Shown: positions 35,441 through 43,948 of the stretch, one piece after another
Position numbering within the stretch: the stretch's first letter is position 1
How the letters are laid out: each line of letters opens with the position of its first letter
Source of the DNA: an uncultured Lachnospiraceae bacterium
GTDB lineage: Bacteria; Bacillota; Clostridia; Lachnospirales; Lachnospiraceae
Assembly: GCA_905203555.1 (NCBI GenBank)
Contig: CAJKWK010000001.1
Location: 94,698-158,697 of the forward strand
Direction of reading: 5' to 3'
DNA: 64,000 nt
Notes under the pieces: model-generated
Seen by the model: only the letters and a program-made list of their open reading frames with translations
Database searches by the model: none
What the model was told of the DNA's origin: nothing
Translations under genes and position numbers: made by a program

Positions 35441-36530
35441 GATTTTCCTCCTTTCCCCGTACGATCAGCCGGTAAGAAATGAAGAATTCGCATCCCAGCA
35501 TGAAAAACAAAATAATTCCAATCAAAAGATCTGCCGCAGATGCCGGAATTTTAAATTGTGTCTGAATCGCATTTGCACCACGTTCCAGCATTGCGATAAA
35601 TACCGATACAACCAGCATTCCATAAGGATTCATCTTTGCCAGCCATGCCACAGTAATCGCCGTAAATCCAACTCCTCCGGCAATTCCCTCTGTAATAGTA
35701 TAATCCGCTCCGGAAAACTGCAGCATACCTACCAGACCACAAAGCGCTCCTGACATGAACATAGTTCGAATAAATACCTTACTTACATTAATTCCTGCAT
35801 ATCGAGCTGTATTATTACTTTCTCCTACGACTGCGATTTCGTATCCCTGCTTTGTTTTTGATAAATAAACAGAAGAAACTATAACCAAAATCAACGCCAA
35901 AATCCAGCCCCAATGTACGCCAAAGACCTTGGTCAAACGTGCACCTGGCGCAAGCATTGCAATTTTCGGGAAACTGCTTCCCGGCGCTTTCCAAGGACCA
36001 TTCATCAAATATTTAACAAATGCCAATGCAATATAGTTTAACATCAATGTAAACAACGTTTCATTGGTTCCCCACTTCGCCTTACACAACGCCGGAAGTA
36101 AGCCGTACAGACCACCAGCCAGCATACCTGCAATCAGCATACAGATAACCAATGGAATTTTAGGCAAAATGTGTGCTGTAAACAATCCAAAATATCCGGC
36201 AGCAACAGCTCCGACTATAATCTGACCCTCTCCGCCGATATTCCAGAACTTCATTTTAAATGCAAAGGAAATACCGATTGCTGTAATCAATAGTGGTACC
36301 GCAATCTTCACAGTCTCACGAATGACAGTGGCAGATCCCCACGCTCCGATTACCATCGATTTATAAACAGCGATCGGGTTGTGTCCAAGCGCAAGAATCA
36401 CCAGACCACCGGTAATCAAAGAGAGTAAAAACGCAATTCCTCGCACACTCCACGCTTTTTCATTGGACATCGTGTCGCGCTTTGCCATACGCAAAAGCGG
36501 TTCTTTTACTTTTACTTTCTGTGCGCTCAT
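35433..36530 (-). CDS. Nucleoside-type ABC transporter permease (YufP/NupP-like)
   Basis: This 365-residue membrane protein is the second BPD_transp_2 permease, with FAFKMKFWNIGGEGQIIVGA, a family hallmark, and GESNNTARYAGINV in the coupling loop. A GAGGAGGTGG site precedes the ATG, and the start overlaps the ATPase stop by 4 nt (ATGA), so the ATPase and permeases are translationally coupled. Confidence 0.9.
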   Translation of the reverse strand: MSAQKVKVKEPLLRMAKRDTMSNEKAWSVRGIAFLLSLITGGLVILALGHNPIAVYKSMVIGAWGSATVIRETVKIAVPLLITAIGISFAFKMKFWNIGGEGQIIVGAVAAGYFGLFTAHILPKIPLVICMLIAGMLAGGLYGLLPALCKAKWGTNETLFTLMLNYIALAFVKYLMNGPWKAPGSSFPKIAMLAPGARLTKVFGVHWGWILALILVIVSSVYLSKTKQGYEIAVVGESNNTARYAGINVSKVFIRTMFMSGALCGLVGMLQFSGADYTITEGIAGGVGFTAITVAWLAKMNPYGMLVVSVFIAMLERGANAIQTQFKIPASAADLLIGIILFFMLGCEFFISYRLIVRGKEENHA

Positions 36531-38119
36531 ACGTCCACCTCCTCACCATTCTCTTCTGCTGCGGTTTCATCTACATGAATCATCATCAATCCGATTTCTT
36601 CCTTGGTAACTTCTTTCGGATCTACGATTCCACTGACTTTTCCACCGCAAAGAACCATCAGACGATCAGAAATCTCCATCAATACGTCCAGATCTTCTCC
36701 GATGAAAATTACAGCAACGCCTTTTTTCTTCTGCTCATTCAAAAGATCATAAATACGGTAAGAAGAGTTAATATCCAGTCCACGCACCGGATATGCTACG
36801 ATCAACACTGACGGACTGCATGCAATCTCGCGCCCCAACAGCACCTTCTGTACATTTCCACCGGAAAGTCTTCCAACCGGTGTATTGACACCCGGTGTTA
36901 CGATTTCCAGGTCTTCGATTAATTTTTCTGCCAATGCTTTTGGAGTTTTTCGATCCACAAAAATTCCCTTACGCTCTTTATAACTGCGGAGCATCACATT
37001 GTCGGTCATATCCATGCCGGCTACCAATCCCATACCAAGACGGTCCTCCGGAACATATGCCATCGCAATTCCCTTTTTTGAGATTTCATCCGGTTTCAGC
37101 CCCAGAATCCTCTCTTTCACCATTGTTCCTTCATGCTCTACCGAATACAATACAGAACCTCCGATAGAGGAATGCAAACCTGCAATTGCCTCACACAATT
37201 CCTTTTGTCCGCTGCCTGCAATTCCTGCTACACCAAGTATCTCTCCACCATAAGCGGTAAAGGAAACATTATTCAGTGCCTTTACACCATCTCCATTTAA
37301 GCAGGTTAAATCAATGACCTGAAGTCGTTCCTGCTTTTCCTCCACAACCGGACGGTCAATCTTCAGACTGATCGGTCTACCAACCATCATCTCTGTCAAC
37401 TGTGCCTGATCGGTCTCAGCTGTATTCACATCCCCGATATGTTCTCCTTTTCTCAGGATTGCAACCCGGTCTGAAATTGCAAGAACTTCATTTAGTTTAT
37501 GGGTAATAATAATAATCGACTTTCCATCCTTCTTCATATTTCGAAGAACTTCAAATAACTTATCCGTCTCCTGTGGAGTCAAAACAGCCGTCGGTTCATC
37601 CAAAATCAAAATATCTGCCCCGCGGTAAAGTACCTTCAGAATCTCTACCGTCTGCTTTTCAGATACTGCCATGTTGTAGATTTTTTTCGTTGGATCCAAA
37701 TCAAATCCATATCTCTCAGCCAGTTCCGATACCTTTTGATTGATTTCCTTTCGGTTGATTGTTGCTTTTCCATCCAGTCCCAGCACAATATTTTCTGCCG
37801 CCGTCAGTACATCCACCAATTTAAAATGCTGATGAATCATACCGATTCCAAGTGAAAAGGCATTTTTCGGAGATCGAATCGTCACCTCCTTGCCATGCAC
37901 ATAAATCTCTCCATGATCTGGGAAATAAATTCCGGACAACATATTCATAAGCGTTGTCTTTCCACTTCCGTTTTCACCTAGAAGCGCCAGAATTTCTCCT
38001 TCCCGAAGCTCCAGATTTACGTCCTTGTTCGCGACAACCTTTCCAAATGTTTTGGTAATGTTGTGCATTTTGATAGCCAGATTTGCTGTCTCGCCCAAGA
38101 CTTCACCCTCTTTCGTCAT
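36527..38119 (-). CDS. Nucleoside-type ABC transporter double ATPase (YufO/NupO-like)
   Basis: The roughly 530-residue protein has two ABC domains. The first has Walker A GENGSGKTT and Walker B LILDEPTAVLTP. The second has the altered Walker A GIAGSGQKE and a Walker B-like VLIVAYPVRGLD in place of the usual DEPT, as is typical of sugar/nucleoside double ATPases with one degenerate site. The start is uncertain. The ATG at 38119 has almost no space after AAAGAGA. A TTG at 38098, six nt after GAGGGTG, would give MGETANLAIKM and fits the family well. A TTG at 38152 is inside a hairpin. Confidence 0.88.
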   Translation of the reverse strand: MTKEGEVLGETANLAIKMHNITKTFGKVVANKDVNLELREGEILALLGENGSGKTTLMNMLSGIYFPDHGEIYVHGKEVTIRSPKNAFSLGIGMIHQHFKLVDVLTAAENIVLGLDGKATINRKEINQKVSELAERYGFDLDPTKKIYNMAVSEKQTVEILKVLYRGADILILDEPTAVLTPQETDKLFEVLRNMKKDGKSIIIITHKLNEVLAISDRVAILRKGEHIGDVNTAETDQAQLTEMMVGRPISLKIDRPVVEEKQERLQVIDLTCLNGDGVKALNNVSFTAYGGEILGVAGIAGSGQKELCEAIAGLHSSIGGSVLYSVEHEGTMVKERILGLKPDEISKKGIAMAYVPEDRLGMGLVAGMDMTDNVMLRSYKERKGIFVDRKTPKALAEKLIEDLEIVTPGVNTPVGRLSGGNVQKVLLGREIACSPSVLIVAYPVRGLDINSSYRIYDLLNEQKKKGVAVIFIGEDLDVLMEISDRLMVLCGGKVSGIVDPKEVTKEEIGLMMIHVDETAAEENGEEVDV

Positions 38120-38137
38120 TCTCTTTAAAGTTACAAA

Positions 38138-38166
38138 AGAGAGGGCAGACAAAAACTACCCTCTCT
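38138..38166 (-). promoter_or_regulatory. Intercistronic attenuator-like hairpin between bmp gene and ATPase gene
   Basis: AGAGAGGG and CCCTCTCT form a perfect 8-bp stem (extendable by two pairs) followed on the minus strand by TTTTGT. It lies between the binding-protein stop and the ATPase start. A weak terminator at this point would yield more binding protein than ATPase and permease. Confidence 0.6.
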
Positions 38167-38217
38167 CATGATTCTCATAAGGATTTGTATCTATTCACAT
38201 AAGATTGTAATGCTGAA

Positions 38218-39393
38218 TTATTCTACCACATTACATCCTTCTATGATATAGCACCATGATGGAGCAGATGCTTCTTCCTGCTCGTGATAGTATTCACCAT
38301 CTTTAATCTCAATTGATTCACCGTCCGGACTTGTTCCTTTCAGAGGTCCGTCAAATACATGAATCTCACCGGAGATCAGTTTTTCTTTTGCTGCATCAAT
38401 TGCTTCCTGTGTTCCCTCTGCTGCGATGTCCTTGTTCAATGGAGACAGATATACAGCCTCATCGCCAAGGCCTTTGCACCAGTCAGCCGGAATCTCTTTT
38501 CCGTCGATCATAGCCTGAACAGCTTCTGTTACATAAATACCCCAGTCAATTCTTGCAGAAATCAAAGATGCTTTTGGAGCAGCCTCGATCATATCATTAT
38601 TGTAACCAACCTGCCATACACCATTATCTTCTGCTGTTGTAGCCGGTGCTGTAGAGTCAGAATGCTGGGAAACAACATCACATCCACGCTCGATCAGAGC
38701 CTTTGCAACCTGGGACTCTACGGTTGGGTCATTCCAAGAGTTTGTATACATAATGTCCATTGTAACATCCGGGTTTACACTCTTTGCCCCCAGATAGAAT
38801 GCTGTATATCCACTGATAACCTCTGCAAACGGGAATGCTGCAACATATCCGAGCTTATTTGTCTCTGTCTTCATACCTGCAGCAATACCTGCCAGATAAC
38901 GTGCTTCATAAATAGAAGCGAAATAGTTATGCATATTGGATAAACCGGAATCTTTTGCCTGATATCCTGTTGCATGACAGAACTGAACATCCGGATACTC
39001 TGCTGCTACTTCTTTTACATAATCTTCAAATCCGAAACTTGTTGCAAAAATGATGTTACATCCTGCATCTACAAGTTCTCTTAATGCAGTATCACACTCT
39101 GCACCTTCCGGCACATTAAACTTATTGACAATCTGATCATCACTGATCTCCAGTGCTTCCTGCATCTCCTTTGTACCAAGATCATGGTTATATGTATATC
39201 CCATATCACTTGGGTCAGATACATGAACAAATCCAATCTTGATCTCGTCGGCAGGAATACCCTCTGCTGTCTCTTTCTTTGTTGTGTCGTCTTTGGAACT
39301 ATCTGTGTCTGCAGCTGCCGGAGCACCACATCCTGCCAGAAGTCCAACTACCATGGCTGTACTCATGAGTAATGCTAATACTTTCTTTTTCAT
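38218..39393 (-). CDS. BMP-family nucleoside-binding lipoprotein
   Basis: The 391-residue precursor starts MKKKVLALLMSTAMVVGLLAGCG, a lipoprotein signal with LAGC. The mature part is a BMP (PnrA-like) domain with IKIGFVHVSDPSDMGYTYNHDLG, FATSFGFEDY, GIAAGMKTE and CDVVSQHSDSTAPA. Such proteins deliver purine or pyrimidine nucleosides to the YufOPQ-type importer. The ATG at 39393 follows AGGAGG by 7 nt. It is the first gene of the four-gene importer operon. The exact substrate is open. Confidence 0.92.
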   Translation of the reverse strand: MKKKVLALLMSTAMVVGLLAGCGAPAAADTDSSKDDTTKKETAEGIPADEIKIGFVHVSDPSDMGYTYNHDLGTKEMQEALEISDDQIVNKFNVPEGAECDTALRELVDAGCNIIFATSFGFEDYVKEVAAEYPDVQFCHATGYQAKDSGLSNMHNYFASIYEARYLAGIAAGMKTETNKLGYVAAFPFAEVISGYTAFYLGAKSVNPDVTMDIMYTNSWNDPTVESQVAKALIERGCDVVSQHSDSTAPATTAEDNGVWQVGYNNDMIEAAPKASLISARIDWGIYVTEAVQAMIDGKEIPADWCKGLGDEAVYLSPLNKDIAAEGTQEAIDAAKEKLISGEIHVFDGPLKGTSPDGESIEIKDGEYYHEQEEASAPSWCYIIEGCNVVE

Positions 39394-39483
39394 ACCTTTT
39401 CCTCCTTCCGAAACCATCCGCTATAATATAATGTAGATTTTTTCATAATAGCTGCGGATATTTCACAACTCATTTATAAAAGT

Positions 39484-39555
39484 ATTGTACATTTTTTACG
39501 ACCGGAAGTCAAACATGCCCTGCTTATAACCACTGTTAATCTCTGCTTATAAGCA
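39484..39555 (-). promoter_or_regulatory. bmp operon promoter with upstream repeated operator
   Basis: Minus-strand TTGACT (39507-39512) and TACAAT (39484-39489) are 17 bp apart. Immediately upstream of the -35 box, two copies of TGCTTATA (39521-39528 and 39544-39551) start 23 bp apart; the farther one extends to the palindrome TGCTTATAAGCA. The position suggests an activator site. The regulator is not identified. Confidence 0.65.
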
Positions 39556-39611
39556 ATCCCTGAATAGTTAAAGTGTACAGGATTCCATATTTTTTTTGGT
39601 TACTTGTGACA

Positions 39612-39640
39612 TTGTTCCTATTTCCATTTTCAACTATACT
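39612..39640 (+). promoter_or_regulatory. msmX promoter
   Basis: TTGTTC (39612-39617) and TATACT (39635-39640) are 17 bp apart on the plus strand, about 50 nt before the start codon. Confidence 0.5.
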
Positions 39641-39691
39641 TGGATACAGAAACAAGGAAAACAGAAAACATTTTCAAGGAGGCTATTTAAA

Positions 39692-40804
39692 ATGGCAAGT
39701 TTATCTTTAAAAGGTATTGACAAAAAGTATCCTAACGGATTTCACGCAGTAAAGGATTTTAATCTGGAGATTGAAGATAAAGAGTTCATCATCTTCGTTG
39801 GACCATCAGGATGTGGTAAATCTACAACACTTCGTATGATCGCCGGTCTGGAAGATATCACAGGCGGAACTCTGGAGATTGACGGAAAAGTTATGAACGA
39901 TGTAGAGCCAAAAGACCGCGATATCGCAATGGTATTCCAGAACTACGCTCTGTATCCGCACATGACTGTTTATGATAACATGGCATTTGGTCTGAAACTT
40001 CGTAAAGTACCGAAGGACGAGATTGATAAAAAAGTGCGTGAGGCAGCTAAGATCCTGGATCTTGACAAACTGCTTGATCGTAAACCAAAGGCTCTTTCCG
40101 GTGGACAGAGACAGCGTGTTGCTATGGGACGTGCGATCGTTCGTAACCCGAAGGTATTCCTTATGGATGAGCCGCTTTCCAACTTGGACGCAAAACTGCG
40201 TGTTCAGATGCGTATTGAGATTTCCAAACTTCATGAAAATCTGGGAGCTACAATCATCTATGTAACACATGACCAGACAGAGGCTATGACACTTGGAACC
40301 AGAATCGTTGTTATGAAAGACGGAGTTGTTCAGCAGGTAGATACACCACAGAACCTTTACAACTCACCTTGCAACCTGTTCGTAGCTGGATTTATCGGTT
40401 CTCCACAGATGAACTTCCTGGATGCAGTTGTAAAAGTTGCCGGAAATGATGTAACATTGCAGATTGGAAAGCAAACATTGAAAGTACCTGCTGACAAGAA
40501 ACAGGCTCTGATCGATGGTGGTTATGACGGAAAAACAGTTGTTCTCGGTATCCGTCCGGAAGATGTACATGATGATCCTGATTTCATTGCTGCAAATAAA
40601 GACAGCGTAATTTCTTCCAAGATCAAAGTATACGAGCTGCTTGGTGCAGAAGTATTCCTTTACTTTGACGTAGAAGGAACTCAGATGACAGCACGTGTAA
40701 ATCCACGTACAACTCTGAGAACCGGAGATGACGCTACATTTGCTCTGGATATGAATAGAATTCACCTGTTTGACAAAGAAACAGAGTTGACTATCACACA
40801 CTAG
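39692..40804 (+). CDS. Multi-sugar ABC transporter ATP-binding protein (MsmX/UgpC-type)
   Basis: The 370-residue ABC ATPase has Walker A GPSGCGKST, Q-loop VFQNYALYPHMTVYDN, signature LSGGQRQRV, Walker B VFLMDEPLSNLDAKLR and a C-terminal TOBE regulatory domain (about 240-370). No permease or binding-protein gene for it is adjacent. Stand-alone ATPases of this type energise many CUT1 sugar importers in Firmicutes. The ATG at 39692 follows AAGGAGG by 9 nt; the frame is open 32 codons upstream without support. A CdaR-type regulator gene follows. Confidence 0.93.
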   Translation: MASLSLKGIDKKYPNGFHAVKDFNLEIEDKEFIIFVGPSGCGKSTTLRMIAGLEDITGGTLEIDGKVMNDVEPKDRDIAMVFQNYALYPHMTVYDNMAFGLKLRKVPKDEIDKKVREAAKILDLDKLLDRKPKALSGGQRQRVAMGRAIVRNPKVFLMDEPLSNLDAKLRVQMRIEISKLHENLGATIIYVTHDQTEAMTLGTRIVVMKDGVVQQVDTPQNLYNSPCNLFVAGFIGSPQMNFLDAVVKVAGNDVTLQIGKQTLKVPADKKQALIDGGYDGKTVVLGIRPEDVHDDPDFIAANKDSVISSKIKVYELLGAEVFLYFDVEGTQMTARVNPRTTLRTGDDATFALDMNRIHLFDKETELTITH

Positions 40805-40851
40805 TCAGATAAAATAAACTTAACAGCTAAGCGTATGCGAGGCAGAGATGG

Positions 40852-40885
40852 GGGCTGTACTTTTCAGGTGCAGTCCCTTTTTATG
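40852..40885 (+). terminator. Terminator or attenuator between msmX and the CdaR gene
   Basis: GGGCTGTAC and GTGCAGTCCC form a stem with one bulged T, followed by TTTTTAT. It separates the ATPase gene from the regulator downstream, which may be reached by partial read-through. Confidence 0.65.
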
Positions 40886-40943
40886 AAACGGATTTTCATA
40901 TCCGCCAACAAGATTCTGATTTTTAGGAAATGAGGTCTGACTT

Positions 40944-41861
40944 ATGGAATATCAGCCACAGATTACCGCTGCATTAAAAGAGCTTACAAGAGTTACCGGT
41001 ATCGAACTCAATCTGACAGTCCATTCTCCGGAAGAAGAAGAACTGGCATTAAACCAGATTCGCTGCCTGGTCACTGCCTACAAAGAAAAATATAATAAGA
41101 ATCAGTTTTTGTTAAGCCTGATGACCGGTCCTCCACCCACCTATGACATTCATGAACGTGCCGCAAGACTGCACATTCCGTATGAGGAAAAGCGTGTCCT
41201 CTATCTGCTGGATGTTCCCGGTGGTTTGGATGAAACAATTACTGAAATACTGAAACATTTATTTCCGTCAAAAACCAAGACCTATCTGGTCCCTATTACA
41301 GAAAGAGCGCTTGTCATTCTAAAGCCACTTCACTCCGGCGAATCCGAGGCAGATGTACTTCAATCTGCACATGCAATCGTCGATATGCTAAATATGGAGG
41401 CACTTTCTTCCGTTCAGATCGCATACAGTGGTATATTTTACACACTGAATGACCTTGCTCATGCGTTTCAGGAAACCGGACTTGCATTAAAAGTCGGAAA
41501 ACTATTTACAGCAGGGAAAAATATTTTTGCATATAACAAACTTGGCATCGGACGTTTGATCTACCGTCTTCCAAAAGATTTATGCCAGAATTTTTTATCT
41601 GAAGTGTTCGGCTCCGAAATTCCGGAGCAATTAGACAGTGAAATGATGACTGTCATTGACCGCTTTCTGCAAAACAATCTGAACATTGCAGAAACCGCAC
41701 GTCAGCTTCATATGCACCGAAACACTTTAATCTATCGACTGGAACAGGTCGAAAAACAAACCAGACTGGATTTGCGGCATTTTGAGGATGCCATGACGTT
41801 TAAAATTGCTGCTCTGGTTCTAAATTATTTACAAACAGAAAGGAACTCTCACTATGAATGA
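40944..41861 (+). CDS. CdaR/PucR-family transcriptional regulator
   Basis: The 305-residue protein ends in a PucR/CdaR-type HTH (about residues 240-300, FLQNNLNIAETARQLHMHRNTLIYRLEQVEKQT in two parts). The middle part resembles the GGDEF-like CdaR sensor region, and the N-terminal region is short and without a known ligand domain. It follows the MsmX-type ATPase and overlaps the next gene by 8 nt. In E. coli CdaR senses sugar diacids. Here it could tune the shared sugar ATPase, but this is inference. Confidence 0.82.
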   Translation: MEYQPQITAALKELTRVTGIELNLTVHSPEEEELALNQIRCLVTAYKEKYNKNQFLLSLMTGPPPTYDIHERAARLHIPYEEKRVLYLLDVPGGLDETITEILKHLFPSKTKTYLVPITERALVILKPLHSGESEADVLQSAHAIVDMLNMEALSSVQIAYSGIFYTLNDLAHAFQETGLALKVGKLFTAGKNIFAYNKLGIGRLIYRLPKDLCQNFLSEVFGSEIPEQLDSEMMTVIDRFLQNNLNIAETARQLHMHRNTLIYRLEQVEKQTRLDLRHFEDAMTFKIAALVLNYLQTERNSHYE

Positions 41862-42354
41862 CGCTTATTATGAACAACTGGTTGCCCGGAAATCAAAACC
41901 GATTGATTTTGTGATCCGTTTTCTTGTAGTTTTTATTCTTATCGCTGTTGTATTTTTCGGCATGCCTTTTATTGGCTTTCTTGCTTTTTTTGTAGCAGTC
42001 TTACTGGGTGTGCTTGCTTACTATTTTGTATTGCCAAAACTAAATGTAGAATATGAATATGTCCTCCTGAATCACGACATGGACATCGATGCAATCTACA
42101 GTCAGGCAAAAAGAAAACGCCAGCTCTCTTTTGATATCCAGCAGGCAGAGATTATGGCTCCTGCAGATTCCCCGAGACTTCAATCCTATCGACCGGAAAA
42201 GACTTATGACTTTTCCTCAGGGAAAGCAGACGCAAAACCATATGCTCTTATGATTACTCTTGATCAAAAGATGACTCGCATTCTCCTTGAACCAGATGAA
42301 AAGATGTATGAACATATGCAGAACTGGATGGGCATGAAACTGTACCGAGATTAA
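41854..42354 (+). CDS. Small membrane protein of unknown function after the CdaR gene (DUF6106-like)
   Basis: This 166-residue protein starts MNDAYYEQLVARK, has two adjacent hydrophobic helices (about 20-60), then a soluble domain with YEYVLLNHDMDIDAIYSQAKRKRQL and a C-terminal ITLDQKMTRILLEPDEKMYEHM. It looks like the DUF6106 family of Clostridia, though I cannot confirm that by search. It overlaps the CdaR gene by 8 nt and has an AAAGGAAC site, so it is coupled to it. No function is known. Confidence 0.8.
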   Translation: MNDAYYEQLVARKSKPIDFVIRFLVVFILIAVVFFGMPFIGFLAFFVAVLLGVLAYYFVLPKLNVEYEYVLLNHDMDIDAIYSQAKRKRQLSFDIQQAEIMAPADSPRLQSYRPEKTYDFSSGKADAKPYALMITLDQKMTRILLEPDEKMYEHMQNWMGMKLYRD

Positions 42355-42378
42355 ACCTCGCCCAGACAACAAATATAT

Positions 42379-42424
42379 AAAGTCCGGAAAAGATTTGATT
42401 GCAAAAACTTTCCCGGACTTTTTT
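42379..42424. terminator. Bidirectional terminator between the DUF6106-like gene and the sirtuin gene
   Basis: AAAGTCCGG and CCGGACTTT form a stem with flanking A and T runs between convergent genes. Confidence 0.85.
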
Positions 42425-42434
42425 GTTCTTGTTC

Positions 42435-43163
42435 TTATACTTGTATCCTGCCTAAAATCTCCCCGATCGGCGCCGAAATAGTCAAACTGGTCTGAACCGA
42501 GCGCCCCGGCTGGGACTTGTTGATCAGCACAAGATATTTTCCCTGAAAATAATCTATAAAACTTGCTGCCGGATAAACTGCCAGAGAGGTGCCGCCTATG
42601 ATCAGCATATCCGCTTCACTGATTGCCTGTACAGCCCCTTGAATTGTCCTGCTGTCCAGTCCTTCTTCATACAACACTACATCTGGTTTCACGATTCCTC
42701 CACAGTGTTCACAGTGCGGAATCCCTTCTGCATTCTTTACATATTCTGCGTCATAAAAAGCACCGCATTGCATACAATAATTTCTCATAATACTTCCATG
42801 CAGTTCATACACTTTTTTACTTCCGGCAGCCTGATGCAGTCCGTCAATATTCTGTGTGACGACAGCCGTCAGTTTTCCTGCTTTCTCCAATTCTGCCAGT
42901 TTCAAATGCGCCGGATTCGGTTCTGCATCTAATATCATCATCTTTTCTTTATAGAATTCATAAAAAGTCTCTGTATTCTTTATAAAAAAGCTGTGGCTGA
43001 CCACCTGCTCAGGAGAAACTTTAAATGACTGATGGTAGATTCCGTCTGCACTCCGAAAATCCGGTATATTACTCTCCGTTGACACTCCCGCTCCGCCAAA
43101 AAATACGATTCGCCTGCTTGCATCTATCATTTCCTGTAACTGCTGTACTTCCTGTTCATACAT
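42435..43163 (-). CDS. Sir2-family NAD-dependent protein deacylase
   Basis: The 242-residue sirtuin has the NAD-binding motifs FFGGAGVSTESNIPDFRS and TQNIDGLH, the catalytic His in YELHG, two zinc Cys pairs (CMQC and CEHC) and GGTSLAVYPA. It removes acyl groups from lysines using NAD. The ATG at 43163 follows AGAAGG by 8 nt, and the start lies one base past the stop of the HD gene, so the two genes are coupled. An in-frame GTG nine bases upstream is a weaker start. Confidence 0.93.
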   Translation of the reverse strand: MYEQEVQQLQEMIDASRRIVFFGGAGVSTESNIPDFRSADGIYHQSFKVSPEQVVSHSFFIKNTETFYEFYKEKMMILDAEPNPAHLKLAELEKAGKLTAVVTQNIDGLHQAAGSKKVYELHGSIMRNYCMQCGAFYDAEYVKNAEGIPHCEHCGGIVKPDVVLYEEGLDSRTIQGAVQAISEADMLIIGGTSLAVYPAASFIDYFQGKYLVLINKSQPGRSVQTSLTISAPIGEILGRIQV

Positions 43164-43164
43164 C

Positions 43165-43755
43165 TCATTCACCTTCTTTTACATGTCCCAGATCTATATG
43201 TTTTTGAATAATATCCTGCATCTTTTTCCATACTTGTTCTGAAGTCTCAGGAATCTTTTCGTTTCTTTTATAAATCTGAGCCTTTTGCACAGTATGTTCT
43301 TTCCAGCTTTTCCCGTCACTCGCATCATTCAAAAGCAATGGCTGGAAATTATCCAGAAGATGTGCATACTTCGCATCTGCAGTCTCGTATTCCTCAAATT
43401 CATCCCACAGCTCACGCAAATACGCCCCCTGATCCTCCGGTAAAATTCCGAAAATCCGCTCTGCTGCTTTTACCTCTCGTTCCCGCTTTGTTTTTGCACC
43501 TTCAGAATCATAAGCATACGTATCACCTGCATCAATTTCTACCAAATCGTGAATCAACACCATCAGCATCACCTTTGGCACATCTACCGGTTCTTCTGCG
43601 TACTCCTGTAGAAGATACGCCATAAGCGCAATATGCCAGGAATGTTCAGCATCATTTTCCTTTCTTCTTCCATCGGCAAGATACGTCTGGCGAAAGATAT
43701 TTTTCACTTTATCAATCTCTACAATAAACTTCAGTTGCTGCTCCAGCCGTTCCAT
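43165..43755 (-). CDS. HD-domain phosphohydrolase (YfbR/HDDC2-like 5'-deoxynucleotidase)
   Basis: This 196-residue HD-domain protein has metal ligands in ENDAEHSWHIALM (His), VLIHDLVEIDAGD (HD pair and Glu) and a downstream Asp around LLDNFQP. The layout matches the YfbR/HDDC2 group, which dephosphorylates deoxynucleoside monophosphates. The ATG at 43755 follows AGAAGG; a GTG three codons upstream is less likely. It is transcribed with the sirtuin gene. Substrate is inferred from the family. Confidence 0.85.
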   Translation of the reverse strand: MERLEQQLKFIVEIDKVKNIFRQTYLADGRRKENDAEHSWHIALMAYLLQEYAEEPVDVPKVMLMVLIHDLVEIDAGDTYAYDSEGAKTKREREVKAAERIFGILPEDQGAYLRELWDEFEEYETADAKYAHLLDNFQPLLLNDASDGKSWKEHTVQKAQIYKRNEKIPETSEQVWKKMQDIIQKHIDLGHVKEGE

Positions 43756-43877
43756 AATAAGCACCTTCTTTCTTCATTTCTATTATTGTAACACATACTA
43801 AAGAAAACTCAAAACAATCCATCGGAATAAGGCACTACTGATAGTTGGTTAGTCCAAATTTGATATAGTCACAAAAA

Positions 43878-43913
43878 TGCACCCGGAAGAAAACAATATT
43901 TCCTCCGGGCGCA
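43878..43913 (-). terminator. Terminator after the DUF6465-type gene
   Basis: On the minus strand TGCGCCCGGA and TCCGGGTGCA form a stem of about ten pairs, followed by TTTTTGTG. Confidence 0.85.
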
Positions 43914-43948
43914 CTTTCCGTACTACAATATACAATTTGAATTTGCCA

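Noticed and set aside
39394..39691. Purine riboswitch before the nucleoside importer
   Set aside because: The conserved purine-aptamer loop sequences are absent; only a promoter and repeated TGCTTATA sites are seen.
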